Shown: positions 16,903 through 25,720, numbered from the stretch's first letter. The stretch is DNA of 64,000 bases from Bin87 sp963666865 (GCA_963666865.1 OY763072.1:1178001-1242000); one strand, 5' to 3'. Notes: a model not told the origin generated them from the sequence alone. Translations and numbers: made by a program.

Positions 16903-17565
16903 ATGGCTACTGACCAGCAGGTAAGATCTAACGAAGAAGGAACCAACCAGGGCGAAGGCCGCCGCCAGCGGCGACGGCAGGAAGAGGCCGAGAGCAACGG
17001 CGCCCAACCCAACGAGTTGCCGCCGCCGGCCTTCAAGATCAAGTTCCGCGAGGAAATCATCCCGGCGATGATGCAGGAGTTCGAATATTCCAGCCCGATG
17101 CAGGTTCCCCGGGTAACCAAGATCAACCTGAACATCGGTCTGGGCGAAGCCCTGACCAACGGACGGGCGATGGAAAGCGCGGTGCGGGACCTGACCACCA
17201 TATCGGGGCAGAAACCGGTCATCACCCGGGCCCGCCGTTCCATCGCCGGTTTCAAGGTGCGCCAGGGCAACCCCATCGGAACTGCCGTGACCCTGCGCGG
17301 CGACCGGATGTATTACTTCCTCGAGCGTTTGATCTACACCGCGCTGCCGCGTATCCGCGACTTTCGGGGGATTTCCCGCAACGGGTTCGACGGGCGCGGC
17401 AACTACTCGCTGGGCCTGCGGGAGCAGATCGTGTTCCCGGAGATTGACTACAACAGCATCGACCGGCTGCGCGGCCTCCAAGTCACCATCACCACTAACG
17501 CCCGCAACGACGCCGAGGCGACCCGATTGCTGGAGCATTTCGATATGCCGTTCATCCGGCAGTAG
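16903..17565 (+). CDS. rplE: 50S ribosomal protein L5 with N-terminal extension
   Basis: The L5 body (5S rRNA binding) begins near KIKFREEIIPAMMQEF and includes PRVTKINLNIGLGEA, GQKPVITRARRSIAGFK and the DFRGIS loop. It is preceded by about 40 low-complexity charged residues (Glu, Gln, Arg, Asn) that most L5 proteins lack. ATG 16903 is chosen; GTG 16894 is an alternative. Confidence 0.94.
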   Translation: MATDQQVRSNEEGTNQGEGRRQRRRQEEAESNGAQPNELPPPAFKIKFREEIIPAMMQEFEYSSPMQVPRVTKINLNIGLGEALTNGRAMESAVRDLTTISGQKPVITRARRSIAGFKVRQGNPIGTAVTLRGDRMYYFLERLIYTALPRIRDFRGISRNGFDGRGNYSLGLREQIVFPEIDYNSIDRLRGLQVTITTNARNDAEATRLLEHFDMPFIRQ

Positions 17566-17579
17566 AGGAGAAAGGAATC

Positions 17580-17885
17580 TTGGCCAAGAAATCCTCCATC
17601 GCCAAAAACGAGCGGCGCAAGCGCACGGCCGCTCAGTACGCCGCTCAGCGAGCCGCTCTGCTGGCGGAGGCGCGGGACATGACGAGTACCCCGCGCCAAC
17701 GCTTTGAGGCTCGCCAAAAACTGGCCCTGCTGCCCCACGACGCTAATCCCAACCGCATCCGCAACCGGGACGGCGCCACCGGACGGCCCCGTGGCTACAT
17801 CCGACACTTCGGACTGTCTCGTATTTCCTTCCGCGAGATGGCGCTGGAGGGGTTTCTGCCCGGCGTCCGCAAGGCGAGTTTGTAG
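17580..17885 (+). CDS. rpsN: 30S ribosomal protein S14, zinc-free form
   Basis: A 101-residue S14 of the long type without the CxxC zinc motifs. Its MAKKSSIAKNERRK start, LPHDANPNRIRNRD and RPRGYIRHFGLSRISFRE are characteristic. The start codon is TTG, preceded by GGAGAAAGGAA. Confidence 0.95.
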   Translation: MAKKSSIAKNERRKRTAAQYAAQRAALLAEARDMTSTPRQRFEARQKLALLPHDANPNRIRNRDGATGRPRGYIRHFGLSRISFREMALEGFLPGVRKASL

Positions 17886-17904
17886 GACGGCAATGGTGCG
17901 ATTT

Positions 17905-17933
17905 CCGGATTCCGGCTTTCGCCGGAATGACGG
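17905..17933. repeat. Family A repeat between rpsN and rpsH
   Basis: CCGGATTCCGGCTTTCGCCG followed by GAATGACGG. It lies 19 bases after rpsN. Confidence 0.75.
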
Positions 17934-17957
17934 GAGTTATTAAGGAGTAATGCCGCA

Positions 17958-18356
17958 ATGCCCGTTAACGACCCGGTTGCCGATATGCTGACCCGCATTC
18001 GCAACGCCATCCAGGCCCGGCATCAGACGGTGCTGGTGCCCCAATCCAAGTTGAAAACCGCCATTGCCGACATTCTGAAGGACCAGGGCTACATCCGGGA
18101 TTGGGACCTGGCGCGGAACCAGAAGTTCCCCACCATGCGGGTGCACCTGAAGTATCGCGACGACGATCAGAACGCCATTCGCGGCCTGAGGCGCATCAGT
18201 AAGCCGGGCCTGCGTGTACACGTCGGCAAGGGTGAAATCCCGCGGGTGTACGGCGGCCTGGGCATCGCCATCGTTTCCACATCCCAGGGGATGATGACCG
18301 GCTACGAAGCCTGGCGCAAGGGTATCGGAGGAGAGTTGGTCTGTTATGTCTGGTAA
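17958..18356 (+). CDS. rpsH: 30S ribosomal protein S8
   Basis: A 132-residue S8, central-domain assembly protein and, in enteric bacteria, the repressor of this operon region. It carries DPVADMLTRIRNA and the C-terminal GLGIAIVSTSQGMMT segment. Its end overlaps the start of rplF by 11 bases. Confidence 0.96.
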   Translation: MPVNDPVADMLTRIRNAIQARHQTVLVPQSKLKTAIADILKDQGYIRDWDLARNQKFPTMRVHLKYRDDDQNAIRGLRRISKPGLRVHVGKGEIPRVYGGLGIAIVSTSQGMMTGYEAWRKGIGGELVCYVW

Positions 18357-18960
18357 CGAAGTAATGACAAGCGAGGGCGTGGCCCAGCGGGTTCCGCCCA
18401 CCGAGCGGCCGTTGTCCCGTATCGGTCGGCAGCCTATCCCGATTCCCGACGGCGTGCAGGTGGAAGTCATCTACGGCGGCGTCATAGTGACAGGGTCGCG
18501 GGGACAGGTCACGCAGAAGTATCATCCCGAAGTCAACGTGACGGTTGCGGACGGCCAGGTGGTCGTGGAGCGCCTGACTGAGCGCAAGTTCCACCATTCC
18601 CTGCACGGCCTGACCCGCTCGCTGATCGCCAATGCCATCGTCGGGGTCACCGAAGGTTACAACCGGACCCTGGAGCTCATGGGCGTGGGTTATCGCGTCC
18701 AGCAAAACGGGGAAGGCATTACCCTCAGCGTAGGTTACAGCCATACCGTGGACGTGTTCCCGCAAGAAGGGCTGACCATGCAGGTTGAGGGCAACAACCG
18801 GGTCCACATCAGTGGCGTGGACAAGCAGAAGGTCGGCGAGCTGGCGGCCAAAGTCCGCAAGGTCCGCCCCCCGAACCGTTACAAAGAGAAGGGCATCCGC
18901 TACCAAGGCGAGGTGCTTCGTCTCAAACCCGGCAAGGCGGCGGCCCGGCGCGCCGTTTAG
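18346..18960 (+). CDS. rplF: 50S ribosomal protein L6
   Basis: L6 of 204 residues. The family body starts at LSRIGRQPIPIP, and about 23 residues precede it if ATG 18346 is used (GGAGGAGA lies upstream). A TTG at 18412 would give the usual short N-terminus. The C-terminal KVRPPNRYKEKGIRY block, near the sarcin-ricin loop, is intact. Confidence 0.93.
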   Translation: MSGNEVMTSEGVAQRVPPTERPLSRIGRQPIPIPDGVQVEVIYGGVIVTGSRGQVTQKYHPEVNVTVADGQVVVERLTERKFHHSLHGLTRSLIANAIVGVTEGYNRTLELMGVGYRVQQNGEGITLSVGYSHTVDVFPQEGLTMQVEGNNRVHISGVDKQKVGELAAKVRKVRPPNRYKEKGIRYQGEVLRLKPGKAAARRAV

Positions 18961-18969
18961 AATAGGACG

Positions 18970-18997
18970 CTGGATTCCGGCTTTCGCCGGAATGACG
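18970..18997. repeat. Family A repeat between rplF and rplR
   Basis: CTGGATTCCGGCTTTCGCCG followed by GAATGACG, nine bases after rplF. Confidence 0.75.
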
Positions 18998-19027
18998 ACA
19001 TCAGGCTAGTTTGAGAGCAAGAGAAAA

Positions 19028-19387
19028 ATGCCACGCGATAAAGACTCCCGAAAATTGCGCGTCGTCCGGCACCGCCGGGTTCGCAACAAGGTCATAGGTA
19101 CTGCCCAGAGGCCGCGCCTGTGCGTCTTTCGCAGCCTGAAGAGCATCTATGCCCAGGTGATCGACGACGCCCGCGGCCATACCCTGGCCTATGCCTCCAG
19201 CCACGAAATCGGCGGCGACGGTGCCATGCCCAAAACGGCGGCATCGGAAGCCGTCGGCAAGCTGGTGGCCGAAAGGGCCATCGCTGCCGGCGTGAGCTCG
19301 GTGGTGTTTGACCGGGGCGGCTACCGTTTCCACGGTCGGGTCAAGGCCCTGGCCGACGCCGCCCGGGAAGGAGGGCTTGTTTTCTGA
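19028..19387 (+). CDS. rplR: 50S ribosomal protein L18
   Basis: A 119-residue L18, which binds 5S rRNA with L5. RHRRVRNKVIGTAQRPRLCVFRS and the end FDRGGYRFHGRVKALADAAREGGL are diagnostic. The stop overlaps the start of rpsE by one base. Confidence 0.96.
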   Translation: MPRDKDSRKLRVVRHRRVRNKVIGTAQRPRLCVFRSLKSIYAQVIDDARGHTLAYASSHEIGGDGAMPKTAASEAVGKLVAERAIAAGVSSVVFDRGGYRFHGRVKALADAAREGGLVF

Positions 19388-20310
19388 TGGTATCTCCCGC
19401 ATCCCGCAGAGGGCCAAGAGGCGGCCCAGGTAATCGAGGCGGCGGCCCGGGCAACCGGGGCGGCGGCGAAGGCGGCAGCGAGCGTCGTGGAGGACGCGGC
19501 GGTCGAGGCCGCGACCGGGAACAGCGCCAACGCGAAGACGACAGCGGCGGCATGAACGAGCGGGTGGTCCACACCCGCCGCATTGCCAAGGTTGTCAAGG
19601 GTGGCCGCCGGTTGCGCTTCAACGCCCTGGTCGTGGTGGGCGACGGGCAGGGGCGCGTGGGCGCCGGCATGGGCAAGGCGCTGGCGATCCCCGATGCGGT
19701 TCGTAAGGGAACCGCGGTGGCCCGGCGCAGCACCATCCAGATTCCCATCAAGGGCAGCACCATCCCCCACGAAATCTCGGTGCGCAAAGGGGCTTCTATC
19801 GTCATCATCAAGCCGGCTCCGCTGGGCACTGGCGTCATTGCCGCCGGCGCAATGCGGGCCATGCTGGAATTGGGCGGCGTGCAGGACGTGGTGGGAAAGT
19901 CCCTGGGTTCCCGCAACCCCATCAACATCGTCCAGGCCACGTTGGAAGCCCTGGGCCAGCTCCGTGATCCGGAAACGGAACGCGCCGCTCGCCTGGGCCT
20001 GGCCACGCCGGGCGCAAACGGAGCATCGGCAGCACCTCCTGAAGCCGACGCCGCCGCGACCCCAGCACCGCCGGCCGAAGCTGCGGCACCTGAAGCCGCG
20101 CCGGAACCCGCACCCGCCGCAGAAACCATAGTGGAACCGGCCGCCGCGGCGGCCGAGGACGCTCCCGCCGTTGTCGAGGCCGACAGCGCGGCGGAAGAAG
20201 CGGAGCCGGTGGCCGCTGCCGAAGCGACCGCCGAGGCCGACGCGCCGGCCGAGACCCCAGCCGACACACCGGCCGAAATCGGGACCGACGCCGCCGAAGG
20301 CTCGGCGTGA
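19387..20310 (+). CDS. rpsE: 30S ribosomal protein S5 with long N- and C-terminal extensions
   Basis: The S5 body (accuracy centre of the 30S) spans roughly residues 58-205: RVVHTRRIAKVVKGGRR, VGDGQGRVGAGMGKA and the C-terminal half with GKSLGSRNPINIVQAT. It is flanked by about 55 Gly/Arg-rich N-terminal residues and about 100 C-terminal residues of almost only Ala, Pro and Glu. At 307 residues it is nearly twice the usual ~165. The tail is in frame and free of stops. The extensions could bind RNA (N-terminus) and remain disordered (C-terminus). Confidence 0.94.
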   Translation: MVSPASRRGPRGGPGNRGGGPGNRGGGEGGSERRGGRGGRGRDREQRQREDDSGGMNERVVHTRRIAKVVKGGRRLRFNALVVVGDGQGRVGAGMGKALAIPDAVRKGTAVARRSTIQIPIKGSTIPHEISVRKGASIVIIKPAPLGTGVIAAGAMRAMLELGGVQDVVGKSLGSRNPINIVQATLEALGQLRDPETERAARLGLATPGANGASAAPPEADAAATPAPPAEAAAPEAAPEPAPAAETIVEPAAAAAEDAPAVVEADSAAEEAEPVAAAEATAEADAPAETPADTPAEIGTDAAEGSA

Positions 20311-20365
20311 ACTCCGGGGATAACCACTTCACGCTCCAGATAGCCGATTGCAGGAACGAACCACA

Positions 20366-20548
20366 ATGGCGCAGATCAAAATCACCTGGAAGAAAAGCTG
20401 CATCGGGCGTCCGTCTAATCAGCGGCGCATCGTTGAATCTTTGGGTCTGAAACGGTTGAACCACTCGGTCGTCCACGAGGACAGCCCTACGATAATGGGG
20501 ATGGTCAACAAAGTGCGGCATTTGGTGGTGGTGGAACCCGTCGAATGA
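20366..20548 (+). CDS. rpmD: 50S ribosomal protein L30
   Basis: A 60-residue L30. ITWKKSCIGRPSNQRRIVESLGL and MVNKVRHLV identify it. ATG 20366 fits the family start MAQIKITW. The stop overlaps an in-frame ATG of rplO (ATGA). Confidence 0.93.
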   Translation: MAQIKITWKKSCIGRPSNQRRIVESLGLKRLNHSVVHEDSPTIMGMVNKVRHLVVVEPVE

Positions 20549-20580
20549 CCCTGACGCAATACACGGAGACACGAACAACC

Positions 20581-21027
20581 ATGATGGAGCACGAAGTATC
20601 CCCGCCCAAGGGCGCGCGGCGAGCGCGCAAGCGCGTGGGCCGTGGCGACGCCGCCGGCGGCGGCAGCTACGCCGGGCGCGGCCTGAAGGGGCAGAAGTCC
20701 CGCTCCGGTCCGGGGGTGCGCCCCGGGTTTGAAGGCGGCCAGATGCCATTGATCAAAGGTCTCCCCATGAAGCGGGGTTTCAACAACCGTTACAAGACCT
20801 ACTACGCGCTGGTGGACCTGGAGACCCTTCAGGAACGCTTTGAAGCGAACACGCGGGTTACCCCTGAAATGCTGAATCGCCTGGGCGTCATCCGGCGCAC
20901 GCGCCGGCCGGTCAAGGTGGTGGGCGATGGCGAACTGGACCGTCCGCTGACCGTTGCGGCGCACAAGTTCACCGCTTCCGCCCGCGCCAAGATCGAAGCA
21001 GCCGGCGGCTCGGTGGAAGAACTGTAG
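20581..21027 (+). CDS. rplO: 50S ribosomal protein L15
   Basis: A 148-residue L15 with the Gly/Arg-rich N-terminal half (RKRVGRGDAAGGGSYAGRG) that threads into 23S rRNA, then GFEGGQMPL and the globular C-terminal domain. Start 20581 matches the usual N-terminus; an ATG at 20545 overlapping the rpmD stop would add 12 residues. Confidence 0.93.
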   Translation: MMEHEVSPPKGARRARKRVGRGDAAGGGSYAGRGLKGQKSRSGPGVRPGFEGGQMPLIKGLPMKRGFNNRYKTYYALVDLETLQERFEANTRVTPEMLNRLGVIRRTRRPVKVVGDGELDRPLTVAAHKFTASARAKIEAAGGSVEEL

Positions 21028-21066
21028 CCGCGTTATCCGGTCGATAGAATTGAGGCCCGACGAACC

Positions 21067-22398
21067 ATGATTCAGTCAGAGGTACAGGGAGGCGGTCGTT
21101 GGCCGCGCCTGTTGCAGGCAGCCATCGACGCGTTCAGCCTGCCCGACCTGCGGGCCAAGATCCTGTTCACTCTGGGGATGCTGGCCCTCTACCGGCTGGT
21201 GGCCCATATACCCATACCCGGCCTGGATGTGGCCAACCTGGAGCAACTGTTCCAGAACAACCAGTTGCTGGGCTTCCTGGACCTCTTCTCCGGCGGCGCT
21301 TTGAGCCGCATGAGCATCGTGGCCCTGGGGGTATTCCCCTACATCACCGCGTCCATCATCATGCAGCTGTTGACGCCGGTGATACCTCAATTGCAGGCCC
21401 TCTCGCGGGAGGGTGAAGCCGGGCGCATCAAGATGAACCGCATCACCCATTGGGGTACGGTGCCCATCGCCATCGCGCAAGCCTTCGCCCAACTGGTGCT
21501 GTTGCAGCAGGCCAACGTGCTGACCAACGTGGGCTTCACCGGGGATGCGCTGCTGCCGACCATGGCGATGATTTTCTCGCTGACCGCCGGAACCATGTTC
21601 CTGGTATGGCTGGGCGAACTGATTACCGAGAGGGGCATCGGCAACGGCATCTCGCTGATTATCTTCGCCGGTATCGTAGTTGGTTTCCCCGGCCTGCTGG
21701 CAACCGGCTTCCTGGACCGGGACAACATCATCGGGGTGTTCTTCTTCGCGCTGATCGGGCTGCTCATCATCGCGCTGATCGTGGTGTTCAACGAAGCCCA
21801 CCGGCGCATTCCGGTGCAGTACGGGCGCAGCATCTTCCGCGGCGGGCAGATGTACCGGCAATCGGGCTCCACCTACATACCGCTGCGCATCAACTCCGCC
21901 GGGATGATCCCCCTGATCTTCGCCTTTTCCATCGTGATCCTGCCCGGCACGGTGGCGCAGTACCTCAGCACCACGGGCGGTTTCGTCGGGAACCTGGCGG
22001 GCAATATGCAGGTAGCCCTCAGCCCCAGCGGTCCCATCTACTGGGTGCTGGCCTTCTTCCTGGTGGTGGCGTTCACTTTCTTCTACACGCTGGTGGTGTT
22101 TCAGCAGCAGAATATCGCCGAAAACTTGCAACGCAACGGCGGTTTCGTGCTGGGGATCCGGCCGGGGCGGCCCACCCAGGAATATCTGAACCGGGTCATC
22201 ATTCGCCTCACCATGGGCGGCGCCCTGTTCCTGGGGTTCATCTCCATCGTGCCGTACCTGGCGTCACTGGTCACCAACGTGGAGGCCATCGCCCTCAGCA
22301 GCACCAGCCTGCTCATCATGGTGGGCGTGGGTTTGGACACCCTGCGGCAGCTGGAAGCGCAACTGATGATGCGCAACTACGAAGGATTCTTACGATGA
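21067..22398 (+). CDS. secY: Preprotein translocase subunit SecY
   Basis: The 443-residue channel protein of the Sec translocon, with ten predicted membrane segments. Diagnostic parts are FSGGALSRMSIVALGVFPYI (plug and TM2 region), GNGISLIIFAGI, RRIPVQYGR in the loop that binds ribosome/SecA, and RPTQEYL. Its stop overlaps the adk start (ATGA), so the two are probably translationally coupled. Confidence 0.96.
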   Translation: MIQSEVQGGGRWPRLLQAAIDAFSLPDLRAKILFTLGMLALYRLVAHIPIPGLDVANLEQLFQNNQLLGFLDLFSGGALSRMSIVALGVFPYITASIIMQLLTPVIPQLQALSREGEAGRIKMNRITHWGTVPIAIAQAFAQLVLLQQANVLTNVGFTGDALLPTMAMIFSLTAGTMFLVWLGELITERGIGNGISLIIFAGIVVGFPGLLATGFLDRDNIIGVFFFALIGLLIIALIVVFNEAHRRIPVQYGRSIFRGGQMYRQSGSTYIPLRINSAGMIPLIFAFSIVILPGTVAQYLSTTGGFVGNLAGNMQVALSPSGPIYWVLAFFLVVAFTFFYTLVVFQQQNIAENLQRNGGFVLGIRPGRPTQEYLNRVIIRLTMGGALFLGFISIVPYLASLVTNVEAIALSSTSLLIMVGVGLDTLRQLEAQLMMRNYEGFLR

Positions 22399-23087
22399 CG
22401 ACGGTTTCCGGTCAAAAATCCGGCGGCCTCAAACTGGTGCTCTTCGGCCCGCCCGGAGCCGGCAAGGGCACGCAGGCCCAGTTGCTTCGGGATCGATTGG
22501 GCATCGAGCACGTCGCCTCGGGAGACCTGTTCCGGCACCACCTGTCCAACGGCACCGAGTTGGGGGAGATGGCCCGGGACTACATGAACCGGGGCGCGCT
22601 GGTTCCCGATGAAGTGACCATTGGCATGGTGATTGACCGGATCGGTCAGATTGGCGGCGGTGATGGGTTCATGCTAGACGGTTTCCCCCGCAACACCAAC
22701 CAAGCACAGGCTCTGGAATCGGCGTTGGGAGAAAGGGGTCAGGGCATCGACCGGGTAATTCATATCCGGGTGGCCGACGACGAGCTGATCCGCCGGCTCA
22801 GCAATCGCTACATCTGCCGGGCCTGCCAGCGGCCCTACGCCCGCGACGACGCCACCGGCGCGCCGCCGGAAGGGTGCCAGGACTGTCCCGACGGAGGAGA
22901 CATCTATCAGCGGGACGACGACACGCCGGAAGCGGTGGCCAACCGTCTTACTGTGTACCACCAGGAGACGGCGCCGGTGCTGGACTTCTACCGGGAAAGA
23001 GGCCTTTTGGCAGACGTCGCCGGGGAAGGCTCAGTGGAGGCCGTCAACGCTTCGGTGTTGCAATCCCTGGAGACAGGCGACGAATAA
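22395..23087 (+). CDS. adk: Adenylate kinase, zinc-binding lid type
   Basis: A 230-residue kinase interconverting ATP, ADP and AMP. The P-loop GPPGAGKGT is at 18-26. The AMP-binding segment with SGDLFRHHL and LDGFPRN is present. The lid has four cysteines (CRAC ... CQDC), as in Gram-positive-type zinc-containing adenylate kinases. It overlaps secY by four bases, the common secY-adk order. Confidence 0.95.
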   Translation: MTTVSGQKSGGLKLVLFGPPGAGKGTQAQLLRDRLGIEHVASGDLFRHHLSNGTELGEMARDYMNRGALVPDEVTIGMVIDRIGQIGGGDGFMLDGFPRNTNQAQALESALGERGQGIDRVIHIRVADDELIRRLSNRYICRACQRPYARDDATGAPPEGCQDCPDGGDIYQRDDDTPEAVANRLTVYHQETAPVLDFYRERGLLADVAGEGSVEAVNASVLQSLETGDE

Positions 23088-23127
23088 GGCAGCTGTTCAG
23101 ATTTGTTGGGAATAGCAATCAACAACC

Positions 23128-23223
23128 CGTCATTCCTGCTTGCGCAGGAATCCAGAAACGCCGCGCATCAGTCAACATGAATAGGGCAAAGATTCCTGGA
23201 TACCGGCTTTCCCGGTATGACGA
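23128..23223. repeat. Two family A repeats between adk and map
   Basis: One inverted unit at 23128-23155 (CGTCATTCCTGCTTGCGCAG and on) and one diverged direct unit at 23195-23223 (CCTGGATACCGGCTTTCCCG and on). Confidence 0.65.
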
Positions 23224-23310
23224 ATTTGGCGTTGCGACGGCACCACAAGCCTGAACAGTTACATGAAGCGTCAAAGCAAAGTGGCAATCCGGAGGGACGT
23301 GAGGTACAAT

Positions 23311-23316
23311 TATAAT
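23311..23316 (+). promoter_or_regulatory. Consensus -10 box ahead of map
   Basis: TATAAT, set in TACAATTATAATGG; no good -35 box at the right distance. A transcript starting near 23323 would place the map GTG start about 55 bases in. It may restart transcription after the repeat-filled gap. Confidence 0.4.
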
Positions 23317-23377
23317 GGTGGAACGCACTTCTAAGCGAAAAACAGCCTCCAACTCCCCCTCGTCCTATACTGGGGGC

Positions 23378-24124
23378 GTGACCATCAAGTCCCGTCGTGA
23401 GATGGAGGCGATGGGGAGAGCCGGCGCGATCGTCGGCGCTACGCTTACCCTGCTCAAGAAGTCGGTTGAGCCCGGTATTACCACCGGGGAGCTCAACCGC
23501 ATTGCAGACAAGAACATCCGCAGCATGGGCGCAGTGCCCACCTTCCTGGGCTATCAGGGATTCCCGGGGGCCATCTGCGCGTCGGTGAACGAGGAGATCG
23601 TTCACGGCATCCCCGGCAAACGCGTCCTCAAAGAGGGCGACATCATCAAGATGGACTGCGGAGCAACCATTGATGGTTTCATCGGCGACGCCGCCATCTC
23701 GGTTGCGGTGGGCAAGGTGAGCGACGAAGCCCAGCGTCTGATGGACGACACCAATGCCAGCCTGTACGCCGGCATCGCCGCCGCCCAGCCGGGCAACCGC
23801 ATCGGGGATATCGGCGCGGCGGTGGAAGGTTACGCCATCGCTCGGGGATACGGCGTGGTGCGCCAGTTTGTCGGCCACGGCGTGGGCCGTTATCTGCACG
23901 AAGACCCTCAGGTTCCCAACTACGGTGAACCGGGCAAGGGTGTTCTGCTCCGGCCCGGCATGTGCATCTGCATTGAACCGATGCTGAACCTGGGCACCGA
24001 GGCTACCGAGATCCTGGACGACGACTGGACGGTGGTGACCGCTGACGGCGCACTCTCCGCCCACTTTGAGCACACCCTGGCCATCACCAAAGATGGTCCG
24101 AAAATACTTACCGTACACGACTGA
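23378..24124 (+). CDS. map: Methionine aminopeptidase, type I
   Basis: A 248-residue enzyme removing the initiator Met from new proteins. Metal ligands of the pita-bread fold are visible: Asp in MDCGATIDGF, Asp in IGDAAIS, His in GHGVGRYLHEDP, Glu in CIEPM and Glu in SAHFEHTLA. GTG 23378 (TIKSRREMEAM follows) fits the family start and the promoter; ATG 23315 would overlap the -10 box and add 21 atypical residues. It precedes infA, the usual order. Confidence 0.94.
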   Translation: MTIKSRREMEAMGRAGAIVGATLTLLKKSVEPGITTGELNRIADKNIRSMGAVPTFLGYQGFPGAICASVNEEIVHGIPGKRVLKEGDIIKMDCGATIDGFIGDAAISVAVGKVSDEAQRLMDDTNASLYAGIAAAQPGNRIGDIGAAVEGYAIARGYGVVRQFVGHGVGRYLHEDPQVPNYGEPGKGVLLRPGMCICIEPMLNLGTEATEILDDDWTVVTADGALSAHFEHTLAITKDGPKILTVHD

Positions 24125-24184
24125 CGAGGCTCTTGCCCATCGGCGCTAGCCGCCGGGGAAGGCACGCCTAAAGCGGGCTGACTT

Positions 24185-24403
24185 ATGGCTAAAAAAGAAG
24201 CGATAGAGGTTGAGGCTCAGGTAACTGAAGCTCTCCCCAACGGGATGTTCCGGGTGGAACTGCCCAACGACCACCAAGTGCTGGCCCATATCTCGGGCAA
24301 GATCCGGATGCACTTCATTCGAGTGCTGCCCGGCGACCGGGTCCTGGTGGAGTTGTCCCCCTACGACCTGAGTCGTGGCCGCATCACCTATCGCTTCAAG
24401 TAG
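24185..24403 (+). CDS. infA: Translation initiation factor IF-1
   Basis: A 72-residue OB-fold protein blocking the A site during initiation. MAKKEAIEVEAQVTEALPNG and the C-terminal YDLSRGRITYRFK are diagnostic. Standard length, between map and rpmJ. Confidence 0.96.
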   Translation: MAKKEAIEVEAQVTEALPNGMFRVELPNDHQVLAHISGKIRMHFIRVLPGDRVLVELSPYDLSRGRITYRFK

Positions 24404-24424
24404 CGAAGGCTACGGAGAAACCCG

Positions 24425-24538
24425 ATGAAAGTGTCAGCATCCGTGAAACCACGCTGTGACCGTTGCCGGGTCATCCGGCGCAAGGGCGTGGTGCGTATCA
24501 TCTGCGTCAACAGCAAGCACGCCCAGCGCCAAGGCTAG
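24425..24538 (+). CDS. rpmJ: 50S ribosomal protein L36, zinc-binding form
   Basis: A 37-residue protein reading MKVSASVKPRCDRCRVIRRK and onward to a C-terminal Gln-Gly. The zinc ligands CxxC (CDRC), a later Cys (IICVN) and His (SKHAQR) are present, so this is the zinc form. It lies 21 bases after infA, the usual place. Confidence 0.93.
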   Translation: MKVSASVKPRCDRCRVIRRKGVVRIICVNSKHAQRQG

Positions 24539-24574
24539 ACTGTCGGCCGGCCCCCAGGTCGTGTTGACATTTCA

Positions 24575-24678
24575 CTGTCATTCCGGCTTTCGCCGGAATC
24601 AAGAGGCCGTCAGTGTCTGATTTCTCGACCGTACTTTCACATTCCAGTACTGGATTCCCGCTTTCGCGGGAATGACGG
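24575..24678. repeat. Family A repeats between rpmJ and rpsM
   Basis: An inverted unit (24575-24600) and a direct unit (24650-24678). They are followed up to 24760 by four decaying repeats of TGACGGGTAGAAGGTGGA type. The 240-base gap is almost wholly repeat. Confidence 0.7.
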
Positions 24679-24778
24679 GTAGAAGGTGGAATGATGGGTA
24701 GAAAGTGGATTGGTGAGAAGAAGGTGGACTGACGGGTAGAAGTTGGACTGACGAGAAAGAATTTCAGGAGCAATCACC

Positions 24779-25171
24779 ATGGTTCGTATCGCCGGAGTTG
24801 ACGTACCCGACCGCAAGCGCGCGCACATCGCCCTGCGCAGCATCTACGGAATTGGTCCCGCCAAAGCCCTGGAAATCGTCGGCAAGGCCAATCTGGACAT
24901 GGATATGCCGCCACGGATGAACGAGCTTTCGGAGACGGAAGTTGACCGCATCCGTGTCATTGTTGACCAGGATTACATCACCGAGGGAGACCTGCGGCGC
25001 GAGAACAACGAGAACATCCGCCGGCTGATCGACATTGGCAGCTATCGCGGCCTCCGGCATCGCCGCAACCTGCCCGTGCATGGCCAGCGCACCCGGACCA
25101 ACGCCCGCTCCCGCAAGGGCGCCCGGCGTACCGTTGCCGGACGGGGCCGCCGCACCGGTGGGAAGAAGTAA
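24779..25171 (+). CDS. rpsM: 30S ribosomal protein S13
   Basis: A 130-residue S13 of the 30S head. It has MVRIAGVDVPDRKR, a helix-hairpin-helix with YGIGPAKA, and the C-terminal basic end with RGLRHRRNLPVHGQRTRTNAR in overlapping blocks. GGAGCAATCACC precedes the start. Confidence 0.95.
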   Translation: MVRIAGVDVPDRKRAHIALRSIYGIGPAKALEIVGKANLDMDMPPRMNELSETEVDRIRVIVDQDYITEGDLRRENNENIRRLIDIGSYRGLRHRRNLPVHGQRTRTNARSRKGARRTVAGRGRRTGGKK

Positions 25172-25189
25172 TAATGACGGAGATTTGAA

Positions 25190-25573
25190 ATGCCCCGACC
25201 ACGTGCCCGTCGCCGCGAGCGCCGGTCCATACCCCAAGGCCGCGCCTACATCTACTCGACCTTCAACAACACCCTGGTCAGCCTGACCGACCCGGACGGC
25301 AACGTGGTGGCCTCCGGCAGTTCCGGCACCGCCGGCTTCCGCGGCTCCCGCAAGGGCACTGCCTTCGCTGCGCAACGGGCCGCCGAGCAGGTTGCCCGAC
25401 GGGGCGTGGACATGGGTATGCGCAACATCGACGTGTACATCAAGGGACCCGGCTCTGGACGCGAACCCGCCATCAGGGCGCTCCAGGCCGCCGGTCTCAA
25501 TGTCAACAGCATCCGCGACGTTACGCCCATACCCCACAACGGCGTGCGGCCACCGAAACGCCGGCGGGTGTAG
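25190..25573 (+). CDS. rpsK: 30S ribosomal protein S11
   Basis: A 127-residue S11 of the platform near the E site. IYSTFNNTLVSLTD, GSRKGTAFAAQ, VYIKGPGSGREPAIRAL and the end IPHNGVRPPKRRRV are all standard. It follows rpsM by 18 bases. Confidence 0.97.
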   Translation: MPRPRARRRERRSIPQGRAYIYSTFNNTLVSLTDPDGNVVASGSSGTAGFRGSRKGTAFAAQRAAEQVARRGVDMGMRNIDVYIKGPGSGREPAIRALQAAGLNVNSIRDVTPIPHNGVRPPKRRRV

Positions 25574-25610
25574 CGGGGGACGATTGCAGATTTGAGAAAA
25601 TTGATTCCAC

Positions 25611-25672
25611 CGCTCGTCCTGAGCCTGTCGAAGGACTGTGGTTCGACAAGCTCACCATGAGCGGGTGCAAGG
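25611..25672. repeat. Family D repeat between rpsK and rpsD
   Basis: CCGCTCGTCCTGAGCCTGTC followed by its inverse, GGTTCGACAAGCTCACCATG AGCGGG (one continuous right arm). The two arms make an imperfect palindrome. The same unit occurs four times at 1598-1738. Confidence 0.7.
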
Positions 25673-25720
25673 GAATTTGAAAAGACCCTGAGCCTCCACA
25701 CCACCAACGGACAGAAAAAC

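Noticed and set aside
21450..23087. Possible SecY-overlapping fusion leading into adenylate kinase
   Set aside because: The frame of adk happens to be open upstream within secY, but that part has no protein likeness; adk has its own ATG overlapping the secY stop.
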